64,000 bases of DNA from Stutzerimonas stutzeri (GCF_000952685.1 NZ_JYHV01000007.1:1-64000), one strand, 5' to 3'. Positions 48,711 through 58,737 are shown, numbered from the stretch's first letter. Notes: generated from the letters alone by a model not told the origin. Program-made: numbers and translations.

Positions 48711-49970
48711 ATGAATCTGACCGAACTTAAGCAAAAGCCCATCACCGAACTGCTGGAAATGGCCGAACAGATGGGCATCGACAACATGGCCCGTTCGCGC
48801 AAGCAGGACGTGATTTTCTCGCTGCTGAAAAAGCACGCCAAAAGCGGTGAGGAAATCTCCGGTGATGGCGTGCTGGAGATTCTCCAGGACGGCTTCGGCT
48901 TCCTGCGCTCCGCGGATTCTTCCTATCTCGCCGGGCCTGACGACATTTACGTCTCGCCGAGCCAGATTCGCCGCTTCAACTTGCGTACCGGTGACACCAT
49001 CGTCGGCAAGATCCGCCCGCCGAAAGAAGGCGAGCGCTATTTCGCGCTGCTCAAAGTCGACACGATCAACTTCGATCGGCCGGAAAATGCCAAGAACAAG
49101 ATCCTGTTCGAGAACCTGACACCGCTATTCGCCAACAAGCGGCTGACGATGGAGGCCGGCAACGGTTCCACCGAAGACCTGACCGGCCGGGTGATCGACC
49201 TTTGCGCGCCGATCGGCAAGGGGCAACGTGGTCTGATCGTCGCACCGCCGAAGGCGGGCAAGACCATCATGTTGCAAAACATCGCCAGCAATATCACCCG
49301 CAATAACCCCGAGTGCCATCTGATCGTTCTGCTGATCGATGAACGCCCGGAAGAGGTGACCGAGATGCAGCGCACCGTGCGCGGTGAGGTGGTCGCTTCC
49401 ACCTTCGATGAGCCGCCGACCCGTCATGTGCAGGTGGCTGAAATGGTGATCGAAAAGGCCAAGCGCTTGGTCGAGCACAAGAAGGACGTGGTCATCCTGC
49501 TGGACTCCATCACCCGTCTGGCCCGTGCCTACAACACTGTGATCCCAAGTTCCGGCAAGGTGCTGACCGGTGGTGTCGATGCCCATGCGCTGGAGAAGCC
49601 CAAGCGGTTCTTCGGTGCGGCGCGCAACATCGAGGAGGGGGGTAGCTTGACCATTCTCGCCACCGCGCTGGTCGAAACCGGTTCGAAAATGGACGAGGTA
49701 ATCTACGAGGAGTTCAAGGGTACCGGTAACCTGGAGCTGCAACTGGATCGCCGCATCGCTGAGAAACGTGTGTTCCCGGCCATCAACATCAATCGCTCGG
49801 GCACCCGTCGCGAAGAGTTGCTGACCAGTGAGGAAGAGCTTCAGCGCATCTGGATTCTGCGCAAGCTGCTACACCCGATGGATGAAAGTGCCGCCATCGA
49901 GTTCCTGCTGGACAAGCTCAAGGACACCAAGACCAACGAAGAATTCTTCATGTCGATGAAGCGCAAGTAA
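48711..49970 (+). CDS. rho: Transcription termination factor Rho
   Basis: Hexameric RNA helicase that ends transcription. The 419-residue protein equals E. coli Rho in length. It has the N-terminal [18 protein letters not shown] helix bundle, an OSB-type RNA-binding domain ([17 protein letters not shown]), Walker A APPKAGKT, Walker [17 protein letters not shown], and the Q/R-loop segment [13 protein letters not shown]. No acidic or Asn-rich insertion is present. The start codon is fixed by the conserved MNLTELKQ despite the missing Shine-Dalgarno. Confidence 0.98.
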   Translation: MNLTELKQKPITELLEMAEQMGIDNMARSRKQDVIFSLLKKHAKSGEEISGDGVLEILQDGFGFLRSADSSYLAGPDDIYVSPSQIRRFNLRTGDTIVGKIRPPKEGERYFALLKVDTINFDRPENAKNKILFENLTPLFANKRLTMEAGNGSTEDLTGRVIDLCAPIGKGQRGLIVAPPKAGKTIMLQNIASNITRNNPECHLIVLLIDERPEEVTEMQRTVRGEVVASTFDEPPTRHVQVAEMVIEKAKRLVEHKKDVVILLDSITRLARAYNTVIPSSGKVLTGGVDAHALEKPKRFFGAARNIEEGGSLTILATALVETGSKMDEVIYEEFKGTGNLELQLDRRIAEKRVFPAININRSGTRREELLTSEEELQRIWILRKLLHPMDESAAIEFLLDKLKDTKTNEEFFMSMKRK

Positions 49971-50094
49971 GCGACTGGTTGTACCGTCGAGGCCGGGGAA
50001 ACCCGGCCTTTGGCTGTCTGCAGGTTTCGGAATCGGCGGCGCCAAGGCTAAACTCTGCGCCCTCGACACTTGCCGGCCCATGCGAGGCTCAAGC

Positions 50095-51561
50095 ATGCAG
50101 TACCGCGATTTGCGCGAATTTATCAGTGGTTTGGAACAGCGCGGTGAGCTCAAGCGCGTTTCGACCGCTGTTTCTCCCGTTCTGGAAATGACCGAAATAT
50201 GCGATCGCACCCTGCGCAAGCAGGGACCGGCGTTGCTCTTCGAGAATCCAACCGGCTTCGACATGCCCGTGCTCGGCAACCTGTTCGGTACGCCCAAACG
50301 TGTCGCGCTGGGGATGGGCGCCGAGGAGGTGTCGGAGTTGCGCGAGATCGGTAAGCTGCTGGCCTTCCTCAAGGAGCCAGAGCCACCGAAGGGGCTCAAG
50401 GACGCTTGGAGCAAGCTGCCGATCTACAAGAAAGTTATCAGCATGGCGCCAAAGGTGCTCAAGGACGCGCCCTGTCAGGAGGTCATCGTCGAGGGTGACG
50501 ACGTCGATCTGTCAGCGCTGCCGATACAGACTTGCTGGCCGGGTGATGCTGGACCGTTGATCACCTGGGGACTGACTGTCACAAAGGGGCCGAACAAAGA
50601 GCGTCAGAACCTGGGTATTTACCGTCAGCAGGTGATCGGCCGCAATAAGGTGATCATGCGTTGGCTTAGTCATCGAGGCGGCGCGCTGGATTTCCGTGAG
50701 TGGTGCGAGAAATACCCGGACAGACCCTATCCGGTCGCGGTGGCGCTTGGCGCCGATCCGGCCACCATCCTCGGCGCGGTCACGCCGGTACCCGATTCGC
50801 TGTCAGAGTATGCCTTTGCCGGTCTGTTGCGCGGAAGCCGCACCGAACTGGTCAAGTGCCGCGGCAACGATCTGCAGGTGCCGGCTGGTGCCGAGATCGT
50901 GCTCGAGGGTTATATCCAGCCCGGCGAAATGGCGGACGAGGGCCCCTACGGCGACCATACCGGCTACTACAACGAAGTCGATCGCTTTCCGGTATTCACT
51001 GTCGAGCGCATCACCAAGCGCCGCGACGCCATTTATCACAGCACTTACACCGGTCGTCCGCCGGATGAGCCGGCAATCCTCGGCGTGGCGCTCAATGAGG
51101 TCTTCGTGCCGATTCTGCAGAAGCAGTTTCCGGAGATCACCGATTTCTACCTGCCACCGGAAGGCTGCTCCTACCGTATGGCGGTGGTTACCATGAAGAA
51201 GCAGTACCCCGGCCACGCCAAGCGCGTGATGTTGGGCGTATGGAGCTTCCTGCGGCAATTCATGTACACCAAGTTCGTCATCGTCACCGATGACGACATC
51301 AACGCACGGGATTGGAACGACGTCATCTGGGCGATCACCACGCGTATGGATCCCAAGCGCGATACGGTGCTGATCGAAAACACCCCCATCGACTACCTCG
51401 ATTTCGCCTCCCCGGTTTCCGGTCTGGGCAGCAAAATGGGCCTCGATGCCACGCACAAGTGGCCGGGCGAGACCAGTCGCGAATGGGGGCGTGCCATCGT
51501 TCAGGACGAGGCGGTCAAGCGGCGTATCGACGAACTCTGGGCCGGGCTGGGTATCGACTGA
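50095..51561 (+). CDS. ubiD: 3-octaprenyl-4-hydroxybenzoate decarboxylase UbiD
   Basis: Prenylated-FMN-dependent decarboxylase of ubiquinone synthesis, 488 residues. Seen are the N-terminal [20 protein letters not shown], the cofactor-binding [24 protein letters not shown] with its catalytic Glu context, and [21 protein letters not shown] 50095 has GAGG seven bases upstream. UbiX, which makes the cofactor, is not in this window. The next gene starts 34 bases later. Confidence 0.96.
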   Translation: MQYRDLREFISGLEQRGELKRVSTAVSPVLEMTEICDRTLRKQGPALLFENPTGFDMPVLGNLFGTPKRVALGMGAEEVSELREIGKLLAFLKEPEPPKGLKDAWSKLPIYKKVISMAPKVLKDAPCQEVIVEGDDVDLSALPIQTCWPGDAGPLITWGLTVTKGPNKERQNLGIYRQQVIGRNKVIMRWLSHRGGALDFREWCEKYPDRPYPVAVALGADPATILGAVTPVPDSLSEYAFAGLLRGSRTELVKCRGNDLQVPAGAEIVLEGYIQPGEMADEGPYGDHTGYYNEVDRFPVFTVERITKRRDAIYHSTYTGRPPDEPAILGVALNEVFVPILQKQFPEITDFYLPPEGCSYRMAVVTMKKQYPGHAKRVMLGVWSFLRQFMYTKFVIVTDDDINARDWNDVIWAITTRMDPKRDTVLIENTPIDYLDFASPVSGLGSKMGLDATHKWPGETSREWGRAIVQDEAVKRRIDELWAGLGID

Positions 51562-51595
51562 TGACTGGCCGTCGTTATTTCAGGTTTTTGAATAA

Positions 51596-52567
51596 ATGAA
51601 AGTTACGCTGCAACCCTCCGGCGCGGTGCTTGAAGTTCAACCTGGCGAGCTGATTCTCGATGCGGCTCGGCGCCTAGGCTTCGACTGTCCGCAGGCCTGT
51701 CGCAACGGCAGTTGTCTGATCTGCGCCGCCTTGCTGGTAAACGGTCGAGTGCGCCAGCGTGGCGAAAGTCGCGACCATGGGGAGGTCTTCGCCTGTCTGG
51801 CTGAGCCCGAGGAAGATTGTGTTTTGCTGTGGGATGGTGTGCTGGCCCCGGGCGAACTGCCGGTGCGGACCCTCAGTTGTCAGTTGATCAGCTGCGAAGC
51901 GGTGGGTGGCGACGTGTTCCGGCTGCGGCTCCGCGCGCCCGCCGGCAAACCACCGCGCTATCACGCTGGCCAATATCTGCTACTAGAGCGCGAAGATGGC
52001 GAGTTCAGCGCCTTTTCCCTGGCGTCCGCGCCTGGGCGGGGGCGTGAGCTAGAGCTGCATGTGCTGGCGCGCGAGCCGTCCGCGATCGGGCTGCTTGATT
52101 TCATCAGACGCAATGGCATGGTCAAAGTGCAGATGCCGTTCGGCGACACCCATCTGGCCGAGCTGCCGGATGGTCCGCTGGTACTGATCGCGGCGGGAAC
52201 CGGCATGGCGCAAATGCACAGTCTAATTGAGCACTGTCGAGCCGAAGGCTTCGCTCATCCCGTGCACCTGTATTGGGGCGTAAGGCGTCCGGAGGACTTC
52301 TATCAGCTACCGCATTGGGATGAGTGGCAGCACATGCCGAACCTTTCGCTCCATCAGGTCGTCAGTGACGTCTGCGGCTGGCAGGGACGTTGCGGCATGT
52401 TGCATGAAGCGGTCTGCGAGGACTTCGCTGACCTCAAGCCGGTTCATGTCTATGCCAGCGGTTCGCCAGCGATGATCTATGGCACGCTGGATGCGTTGGT
52501 CGAGGCGGGAATGGATGCGACTCAGATGCGCGCAGACGTGTTCGCCTACGCGCCGCGCGAGCGATAG
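51596..52567 (+). CDS. Ferredoxin-type NAD(P)H oxidoreductase (Fre-like with 2Fe-2S domain)
   Basis: A 323-residue electron-transfer protein in three modules. Residues 1-90 are a plant-type 2Fe-2S ferredoxin (CPQACRNGSCLIC plus a fourth cysteine in VFACLAEP). About 95-195 is an FAD domain (the RYHAGQYLLLE and FSLASAP motifs), and about 195-323 an NAD domain (GPLVLIAAGTGMAQM, VHVYASGSPAMI). Such proteins are often annotated as CDP-6-deoxy-glucoseen reductase. In E. coli the flavin reductase gene fre also follows ubiD. The real acceptor is unknown. No ribosome site is evident. Confidence 0.88.
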   Translation: MKVTLQPSGAVLEVQPGELILDAARRLGFDCPQACRNGSCLICAALLVNGRVRQRGESRDHGEVFACLAEPEEDCVLLWDGVLAPGELPVRTLSCQLISCEAVGGDVFRLRLRAPAGKPPRYHAGQYLLLEREDGEFSAFSLASAPGRGRELELHVLAREPSAIGLLDFIRRNGMVKVQMPFGDTHLAELPDGPLVLIAAGTGMAQMHSLIEHCRAEGFAHPVHLYWGVRRPEDFYQLPHWDEWQHMPNLSLHQVVSDVCGWQGRCGMLHEAVCEDFADLKPVHVYASGSPAMIYGTLDALVEAGMDATQMRADVFAYAPRER

Positions 52568-52652
52568 CGGGCAGCAACTTCGTAGGGTAAGGCCTGAGCC
52601 CGGGGTTGGAGCACCGCAGGCGTTTATGGCGCGCTGCGGTAGGGGCATCGGC

Positions 52653-53312
52653 TCAGCGAGTCTGCCGCTGCTGCAGCAACAGGTTGTTATAGCCGCTTGA
52701 CGAAAGCGTCTTCTGAGCCTGGCCAAGCTGCTCCCGGTTGGCGTAGGGGCCGACCAACACCCGATACCAATCCTCGTCGCGGACGGTGACGTTCTCGACC
52801 CGCACATCCTGACCCAGCAGGATGATTTGAGCCCTGACTCTTTCTGCTTCGGCTTGCTTGCGGAACGAGCCTGCCTGCAGGAAAAACTGGGTAACCGGTG
52901 CTTTGGCCACCATCGGCGGAGGTGGCGGTACCTGGCCATTCAAAGCGGCTTCGGCACGCGCCGCATCGATTTTGGCTGCCTCTTCTGCGGTGACCGGTTT
53001 CGGAGGCTCCGGTTTCGGTGCTTCAGGCGGCAGGATCACTTCGGATTCGGGCAGCAGCGTATAGAAGTCGTATTTCGGCTTCACCGGTTGGCCTGTAGTC
53101 GGCGGATGGCGCTTCGGCTGCTCCTTGGGCTTGGGCGTGTCCTTGGCACGCTTGATCTCGTCCCCGCCGGGTTCGAGGTTCATCAGAAACATGATGAAGC
53201 CGCCGATGACCAAGCCGCAAACCAGCCAGATCCATCCGGGCACGGGTTTCTTAGCGGGCGCTTGGTAGCGGCTCGCGCCACGCTTCGGTGCAGGTTTCTT
53301 CCTGGCTGCCAC
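52653..53312 (-). CDS. SPOR-domain (FtsN-like) membrane protein
   Basis: A 219-residue bitopic inner-membrane protein: a basic cytoplasmic tail (AARKKPAPKRGASRYQ), a helix (WIWLVCGLVIGGFIMFLM, about 28-45), a Pro/Lys-rich periplasmic linker and a C-terminal SPOR domain (FFLQAGSFRKQAEAERVRAQ; VLVGPYANREQL) that binds denuded glycan at division sites. This architecture equals FtsN, and the place next to argS fits the Pseudomonas FtsN-like gene. GTG 53312 follows the argS stop directly, and GGAG inside the end of argS serves as ribosome site. Confidence 0.88.
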   Translation of the reverse strand: MAARKKPAPKRGASRYQAPAKKPVPGWIWLVCGLVIGGFIMFLMNLEPGGDEIKRAKDTPKPKEQPKRHPPTTGQPVKPKYDFYTLLPESEVILPPEAPKPEPPKPVTAEEAAKIDAARAEAALNGQVPPPPPMVAKAPVTQFFLQAGSFRKQAEAERVRAQIILLGQDVRVENVTVRDEDWYRVLVGPYANREQLGQAQKTLSSSGYNNLLLQQRQTR

Positions 53313-55052
53313 TTACATTCGCTCCAGCGTTTCCAGGCCAAGCAACTCCAGACCCTGCTTGAGGGTCTTGCCGGTCAGGGCAGCTAGACGCAGGCGGCTC
53401 TGTTTCACGGTTTCGCTTTCGGCGGTGAGTATTGGACAGTGCTCGTAGAAGCTGGAGAAAAGCCCGGCCAGCTCGTACAGGTAGCTGCACAGTAAATGCG
53501 GGACGCCCTTTTCGCCGACGCCGTTCAGCACCTCGGTGAACTGAGCGAGTTTTGCGCCCAGCTCTTGTTCCTGTTCGGCTTCCAGCCGTATCTCGCCTAC
53601 AAGCCCGTCCATGCCGGTGCCCAGTCTGCGAAATACGCTGGCCACGCGAGTGTAGGCATAAAGCAGGTAGGGCGCGGTGTTGCCTTCAAAACTGAGCATC
53701 TGCTCGAAGTTGAAACTGTAGTCGCTGGTGCGGTGCTTGGAGAGGTCCGCGTATTTAACGGCGCCGATGCCTACAGCGCGAGCGATCTGCCGCAGTTCGG
53801 CTTCGCTCAGGTCCGGATTCTTACCCTTGACCAGGCTGTAGGCGCGCTGCTCGGCCTCGTCGAGTAGGTCGACCAGCTTCACCGTGCCGCCATCGCGAGT
53901 CTTGAACGGGCGGCCATCGGCACCGTTCATGGTGCCAAAGCCCATATGTTCGAGTTGCATTCCCTCATGCACGAAGCCGGCGCGGCGCGCGACCTCGAAG
54001 GCCATCTGGAAATGCAGCGCTTGACGCTGATCGACAAAATACAGGGCGCGATCGGCGTTGAGTTGCTGGCTGCGGTAACGCATGGACGCCAGGTCGGTGG
54101 TGGCGTACAGGTAGCCGCCACCAGCCTTCTGGACGATCACCGGTAAGGGGTTGCCTTCGGCATTCTTGAACTCATCGAGAAAGACGCACTGGGCACCGTT
54201 GCTTTCGCTCAGCAGGCCTTTGGCCTTGAGCGACTCGACGATGTCGCCTAGCTCGGCGTTGTAGGCGCTCTCGCCCTTGACGTCGGCCGGTGTCAGCTTG
54301 ACGTTGAGGCGGTCGTAGACCTTCTGGCAGTGCGACAGGGATATCTCGTTGAAGCGGGTCCACAGGCGCAGGCAGTCGGCATCGCCTGCTTGCAGTTTCA
54401 CCACCAATTCACGGGCCCGATCGGCGAAGTCGGTGGATTCGTCGAAGCGCCGCTTGGCCGCGCGATAGAACTGCTCGAGATCGGACAGCTCGCTTTCGGC
54501 CGCGGCGGGGTTCTCCTCCAGATAGGCGAGCAGCATGCCGAACTGAGTGCCCCAGTCGCCGACGTGATTCTGCCGGATCACCTCGTCGCCAAGGTACTCA
54601 AGCACCCGCGCCACGGCATCGCCAATGATGGTGGAGCGCAGGTGGCCTACGTGCATTTCCTTGGCGAGATTCGGCGAGGAAAGGTCGACCACGACCCGCT
54701 GGGGTGGGCTTGCCTTGCTGACGCCCAGGTGCGGGTCGGCAAGCGCAGTGTCAAGGCGCTGGGCCAGCGCGGCGCTGTTCTGGAAGAAGTTGAGAAAGCC
54801 TGGGCCGGCGATTTCCACCTTGCTGACGCCGGGATCGGCCGGCAGCGCCTCGATGAGTTTCTGTGCGAGGTCACGAGGCTTCATCCCGGCAGGCTTGGCG
54901 AGCATCATGGCAATGTTGCTTGCGAAATCGCCGTGAGCCTTGTCGCGGGTGTTCTCCACCTGAATGGTCGGGCTCAACCCTTCGGGCAGCACGCCTTCAG
55001 CGGTGAGACGGGTCAGGGCTTGCTGGATCAGGTGGCGGATGCTGTCTTTCAT
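53313..55052 (-). CDS. argS: Arginyl-tRNA synthetase
   Basis: Class I aminoacyl-tRNA synthetase of 579 residues. The HIGH-like motif is in [14 protein letters not shown], the N-terminal Add-1 domain binds the tRNA D-loop, and the C-terminal DALR anticodon domain contains [15 protein letters not shown]. As in most ArgRS the KMSKS loop is degenerate ([11 protein letters not shown]). The frame stays open upstream, but ATG 55052 ([13 protein letters not shown]) gives the family start. It is followed without gap by the SPOR gene. Confidence 0.96.
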   Translation of the reverse strand: MKDSIRHLIQQALTRLTAEGVLPEGLSPTIQVENTRDKAHGDFASNIAMMLAKPAGMKPRDLAQKLIEALPADPGVSKVEIAGPGFLNFFQNSAALAQRLDTALADPHLGVSKASPPQRVVVDLSSPNLAKEMHVGHLRSTIIGDAVARVLEYLGDEVIRQNHVGDWGTQFGMLLAYLEENPAAAESELSDLEQFYRAAKRRFDESTDFADRARELVVKLQAGDADCLRLWTRFNEISLSHCQKVYDRLNVKLTPADVKGESAYNAELGDIVESLKAKGLLSESNGAQCVFLDEFKNAEGNPLPVIVQKAGGGYLYATTDLASMRYRSQQLNADRALYFVDQRQALHFQMAFEVARRAGFVHEGMQLEHMGFGTMNGADGRPFKTRDGGTVKLVDLLDEAEQRAYSLVKGKNPDLSEAELRQIARAVGIGAVKYADLSKHRTSDYSFNFEQMLSFEGNTAPYLLYAYTRVASVFRRLGTGMDGLVGEIRLEAEQEQELGAKLAQFTEVLNGVGEKGVPHLLCSYLYELAGLFSSFYEHCPILTAESETVKQSRLRLAALTGKTLKQGLELLGLETLERM

Positions 55053-55169
55053 CGTGAGCTCGGTCGGCCCGAAGGCTTTGGTCGAAAACTGGGCATTATC
55101 GACGTCCGAGGGGCGAACCTTCAAGGCTTAAGGTGCTTGGTTGCCGGTTAAGGCCGGATTCATCCAGCG

Positions 55170-57392
55170 TCAGAACAGGTCGATCGGATCGACATCCAGC
55201 GACCAACGTACCGTACGGCTGCCCGGGAGCGCTTCCACCTGGGGCAGCCATGCACTCATCAGCTTGTGCAGCGGGGCTCGGGCATTGGCCTGGAGCAGCA
55301 GCTGGGCGCGGAAGCGCCCGGCGCGTCGCTCCATCGGTGCGGGCACCGGGCCGAGCAATTCAACCCCGCTTAAGCCGAGTTGCGTCGTCAGGTGTTCGGC
55401 TTGGCTGCAGGCCTGGTCGAGGAAGTCTTCAGCCTGGCCGGGCTTTGCCGCTTCGGCGCGTAGTAAAGCAAGATGGCTGAACGGTGGCAGGCCCGCGGCG
55501 CGGCGCTCGCTCAATGCCTGGTCGGCGAAGGCGAAATAGCCTTGCTCGGTCAATTGAACCAGCAGCGGATGGTCGGCCAGATGGGTCTGGATGATGACCT
55601 TGCCAGGCTCTTCGGCACGGCCTGCGCGCCCCGCCACCTGTACGATCAATTGGGCCATTCGCTCGCTGGCGCGAAAGTCTGCCGAGAATAGGCCGCCGTC
55701 CGCATCGAGGATCGCGACCAGGGTGACCCGAGGGAAATGATGTCCCTTGGCGAGCATCTGGGTGCCCACCAGCAGGCAGGGTTCGCCACGGTTGATGGTA
55801 GCCAGCAATTGCTCCATGGATCCCTTGCGTGACGTGCTGTCGCGGTCGATGCGCAGCACCGGATAGTCCGGAAAGAGAATGCTCAGACGTTCTTCCGCGC
55901 GCTCGGTGCCAGCACCTACAGGACGCAGGTCGAGTTTGTTGCACTCCGGACAATTGCGGGGTGGACGCTCGGAATGCCCGCAGTGGTGACAGCGCAGCTC
56001 ATTGTGGCGTTGATGCAGAGTCATTCGGGCGTCGCAGCGTGGGCATTGACTGAGCCAGCCGCAATCATGGCACAGCAGCGAAGGGGCGAAGCCGCGGCGG
56101 TTCAGGAACACCAGCACCTGCTGCCCGGCGGCGAGTGTCTGTGCCATGGCTTGTTGCAGCGGGCCGGAGATGCCTGAATCCAGCGGGCGGCTTTTCACGT
56201 CGAGGCGCAGAAACCGGGGCGCTTGGGCACCACCGGCACGCTGGGTCAGCTTCAGCAGCGCGTAGCGACCGATGTGCGCATTGTGCAGGCTTTCCAATGA
56301 CGGCGTTGCCGATCCCAGCAGAATCGGGAGGTTCTCTTGGTGGGCCCTGACCACAGCTAAGTCGCGAGCGTGATAGCGCAGGCCTTCTTGCTGCTTATAG
56401 GAGGCGTCGTGCTCCTCATCGAGAATGATCAGCCCCGGGTTCTTCATTGGGGTGAACAGCGCCGAACGGGTGCCAATGATGATGTCCGCCTCGCCATCGC
56501 GCGCCGCCAGCCAGGCGTCCAGGCGTTCGCGGTCGTTGACATTGGAGTGCAGCAGGGCGATACGCGCATTGAAGCGTTTTTCGAAGCGCGCCAGGGTTTG
56601 CGGGCCGAGGTTGATTTCAGGAATCAGTACCAGCGCCTGCTTGCCGGCTTCGAGCACCTGATGGATTAGCTGAAGATAGACCTCGGTCTTGCCGCTGCCT
56701 GTGACGCCGGCCAGCAGGAACGGCTGGAAGCCATCGAGGCCGGCACGGATGGCTTCGAAGGCTGCGCGTTGTTGCTGGTTCAGCGGAAGCTCCGGCTGCA
56801 GTAGCCAGCTACCCTGGTGCCGCTGAGTCCGATGACTGCGGCGTGTCTCGATGCGCAACAGGCCCTTCTGTAGCAGCAGATCGAGACTGTCCTTGCTCAA
56901 TTGCAGTTGGGTCAACAATGAATGCGCCACGCCGTGCGGATGCTGGCCGATGGTCTTCAGTGCCTCGCGTTGACGTGGCGCCCGGCTAAGGCGTGGATCC
57001 TCCGGTCGTGCTCCATTGACAACATGCCAGAAGCGCTCCTGCCTGGCCTCGGCAGGCTCGCCCTGGCGTAGTAGGACCGGAAGCGCCCAACTGAGCGTGT
57101 CGCCGAGGCTGTGCTGGTAATACTGGGCGGTCCACAGGCACAGCTTGAACAGCGGCGACGGTAGCGGAGGGCGCGCATCCAGCAGCTCCAGGGCCGGTTT
57201 GAGCTTCGCCTCGGGGATCTCGCTGTGGTTGGCCACTTCCACCAGAACTCCAACGATCTCGCGTCGCCCGAAGGGCACCCGCAACCGCATACCCGGCTGC
57301 AGCGATGCGTATGGAATGCCGGTTGGGGGGAGGTAATCGAAGAGTCTGCGCAACGGGGAGGGTAGCGCGAGGCGAAGTATGGGTTGGGGCAC
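55170..57392 (-). CDS. priA: Primosomal replication restart protein PriA
   Basis: DEXH helicase that restarts collapsed replication forks, 740 residues. It has the N-terminal 3'-end-binding domain (RLALPSPLRRLFDYLPP), Walker A GVTGSGKTE, the DEEHDASYK box, and eight zinc-binding cysteines (CHDCG, CPRCD, CHHCG, CPECN). GTG 57392 (VPQPILRL) has AAGGAC six bases upstream and matches family length; the open frame to 57530 extends into the rpmE promoter region. Confidence 0.95.
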   Translation of the reverse strand: MPQPILRLALPSPLRRLFDYLPPTGIPYASLQPGMRLRVPFGRREIVGVLVEVANHSEIPEAKLKPALELLDARPPLPSPLFKLCLWTAQYYQHSLGDTLSWALPVLLRQGEPAEARQERFWHVVNGARPEDPRLSRAPRQREALKTIGQHPHGVAHSLLTQLQLSKDSLDLLLQKGLLRIETRRSHRTQRHQGSWLLQPELPLNQQQRAAFEAIRAGLDGFQPFLLAGVTGSGKTEVYLQLIHQVLEAGKQALVLIPEINLGPQTLARFEKRFNARIALLHSNVNDRERLDAWLAARDGEADIIIGTRSALFTPMKNPGLIILDEEHDASYKQQEGLRYHARDLAVVRAHQENLPILLGSATPSLESLHNAHIGRYALLKLTQRAGGAQAPRFLRLDVKSRPLDSGISGPLQQAMAQTLAAGQQVLVFLNRRGFAPSLLCHDCGWLSQCPRCDARMTLHQRHNELRCHHCGHSERPPRNCPECNKLDLRPVGAGTERAEERLSILFPDYPVLRIDRDSTSRKGSMEQLLATINRGEPCLLVGTQMLAKGHHFPRVTLVAILDADGGLFSADFRASERMAQLIVQVAGRAGRAEEPGKVIIQTHLADHPLLVQLTEQGYFAFADQALSERRAAGLPPFSHLALLRAEAAKPGQAEDFLDQACSQAEHLTTQLGLSGVELLGPVPAPMERRAGRFRAQLLLQANARAPLHKLMSAWLPQVEALPGSRTVRWSLDVDPIDLF

Positions 57393-57521
57393 ACGAAAGT
57401 CCTTGGAGGCGAACGCCGATGTTAAACGATCCAGCGCTGCAACAGACCGGCATGCGTTCAAGAGTCGGTTCGATAGCCAGATGCCTGTGATCGGGGGCTG
57501 TCGCCGATCGATCAGCTGCCC

Positions 57522-57549
57522 TTGCATCACTAACGGTCTCTGGTATCAT
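57522..57549 (+). promoter_or_regulatory. Candidate sigma-70 promoter of rpmE
   Basis: TTGCAT (57522-57527), 16 bases, TATCAT (57544-57549): four of six and five of six matches to the -35 and -10 boxes. Transcription would start about 60 bases before rpmE. It is divergent from priA. Confidence 0.6.
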
Positions 57550-57615
57550 TCGCGCCCTTCCGTGCGGTACTCGACATAGGGTCGGGTGGCGGCACAAGTC
57601 CTAGAGGATTTTTCC

Positions 57616-57828
57616 ATGAAAGCCGATATCCATCCTAACTACGTTGAAATCGAAGCCACTTGCAGCTGCGGCAACGTCATCAAGACTCGCTCCACGCTGG
57701 CCAAGAACCTGAACATCGACGTGTGCTCTGAGTGCCATCCGTTCTACACCGGCAAGCAGAAAGTGCTGGACACCGGCGGCCGTATCGACCGCTTCAAGCA
57801 GCGTTTCGGTGTGTTCGGCGCGAAGTAA
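57616..57828 (+). CDS. rpmE: 50S ribosomal protein L31, zinc-binding form
   Basis: A 70-residue ribosomal protein. Zinc ligands Cys16, Cys18, Cys37 and Cys40 are all present (CSCGN and [11 protein letters not shown]), so this is the zinc-containing paralogue rather than the zinc-free rpmE2 form used under zinc limitation. AGAGGATTTTTCC lies upstream. Its likely terminator lies inside the following gene. Confidence 0.97.
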   Translation: MKADIHPNYVEIEATCSCGNVIKTRSTLAKNLNIDVCSECHPFYTGKQKVLDTGGRIDRFKQRFGVFGAK

Positions 57829-57851
57829 GCTGTCGCCGCGACGGGAATCCC

Positions 57852-58646
57852 ATGAGGTTTTCCGAGCATCTTAAAAAGGCGTCCCTGGTGGGCGCCTTTT
57901 TCGTTTCCGTCTTCTTCAGTCTGCAGGCGCAGGCGCTTTGTCCTGTTAGCGGCCCGCTGCCGTCAGCGAAGGTCGCAACAGTCATCGACGGAGATACTCT
58001 GCGCCTGGTCGATGGGCGTCGCGTACGCCTCATCGGCGTGAATGCCCCTGAAGTCGGCCGCAAGGGGCGCAGTGCCGAACCGTTCGCGGAGGCGGCCAAG
58101 CGTCGGCTGCAAGCACTTGTAAACGCCAGCGGCGGACGCGTGGGGCTGCGGCTCGGTCAGGAGGCCAGTGATCATTACGGCCGACTGCTGGCCCATGCCT
58201 TCGACTCGCACGGTGAAAATCTCGAAGCTGTTCTGCTTGCCGAAGGGCTGGGCTTTTTTGTCGCCATCGCACCGAACACGCTGCTGGCTGACTGTCATCT
58301 CGCCGTGGAACAGCAGGCTCGGCTTGCCGGCAAAGGTGTCTGGCATCAGCCCCCGATCACCTCGGCTGAGCGCCTGCGCCGCGGTGGTTTTGCACTGGTC
58401 AGGGCGCGGGTCGATCGACTGGAGACCAATCGTGGTGGCGTCTGGTTGGAGCTGGATGGCCCTCTGGTGATTCAGGTTCCCCGTGAAGCCGTTGCGTCAT
58501 TCGCCGATTCGCTGAAAGACCTGCCAGGCAAGCAGGTCGAAGCAAGGGGTTGGGTGATCGATCGCAAGGGGCGTGCGGATTTGTCGCGTCAGGCTCGCTG
58601 GCTACTGAGAGCAAGCCACCCGTCAATGCTTGTTCCGCTGCCGTAA
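57852..58646 (+). CDS. Secreted thermonuclease-family (SNase-like) protein
   Basis: A 264-residue protein with an N-terminal signal peptide (SLVGAFFVSVFFSLQAQA, cleavage near residue 28) and a staphylococcal-nuclease-like OB-fold domain (VATVIDGDTLRLVDGRRVRL, IGVNAPEVGRKG, ASDHYGRLLAHAF). The catalytic Arg/Glu/Arg pattern (RLIGVNAPE and YGRLL) appears intact. A further C-terminal part (about 180-264) resembles an OB-type accessory domain (VRARVDRLETNRGGVWLELDG in parts). It starts 23 bases after rpmE with GGGAATCCC upstream. A strong hairpin overlaps its signal-peptide codons. Confidence 0.85.
   Translation: MRFSEHLKKASLVGAFFVSVFFSLQAQALCPVSGPLPSAKVATVIDGDTLRLVDGRRVRLIGVNAPEVGRKGRSAEPFAEAAKRRLQALVNASGGRVGLRLGQEASDHYGRLLAHAFDSHGENLEAVLLAEGLGFFVAIAPNTLLADCHLAVEQQARLAGKGVWHQPPITSAERLRRGGFALVRARVDRLETNRGGVWLELDGPLVIQVPREAVASFADSLKDLPGKQVEARGWVIDRKGRADLSRQARWLLRASHPSMLVPLP
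57873..57901 (+). terminator. Terminator hairpin inside the nuclease coding start
   Basis: AAAAAGGCG (57873-57881) pairs perfectly with CGCCTTTTT (57893-57901), with further inner pairing TCC/GGG around a five-base loop. It has the form of a rho-independent terminator: an A-run before, a T-run after. It lies 45 bases past rpmE, where its terminator is expected, but falls at codons 8-17 of the nuclease gene. Confidence 0.75.
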
Positions 58647-58737
58647 CTCGTCGTTAGCTGGCGGGGCGGGAAAATTTTTGGCTCGGCTTAACTGAAAGTC
58701 GTAGGGCCAGGTCTTGACAGTCACCTTTCCCGTTGGC

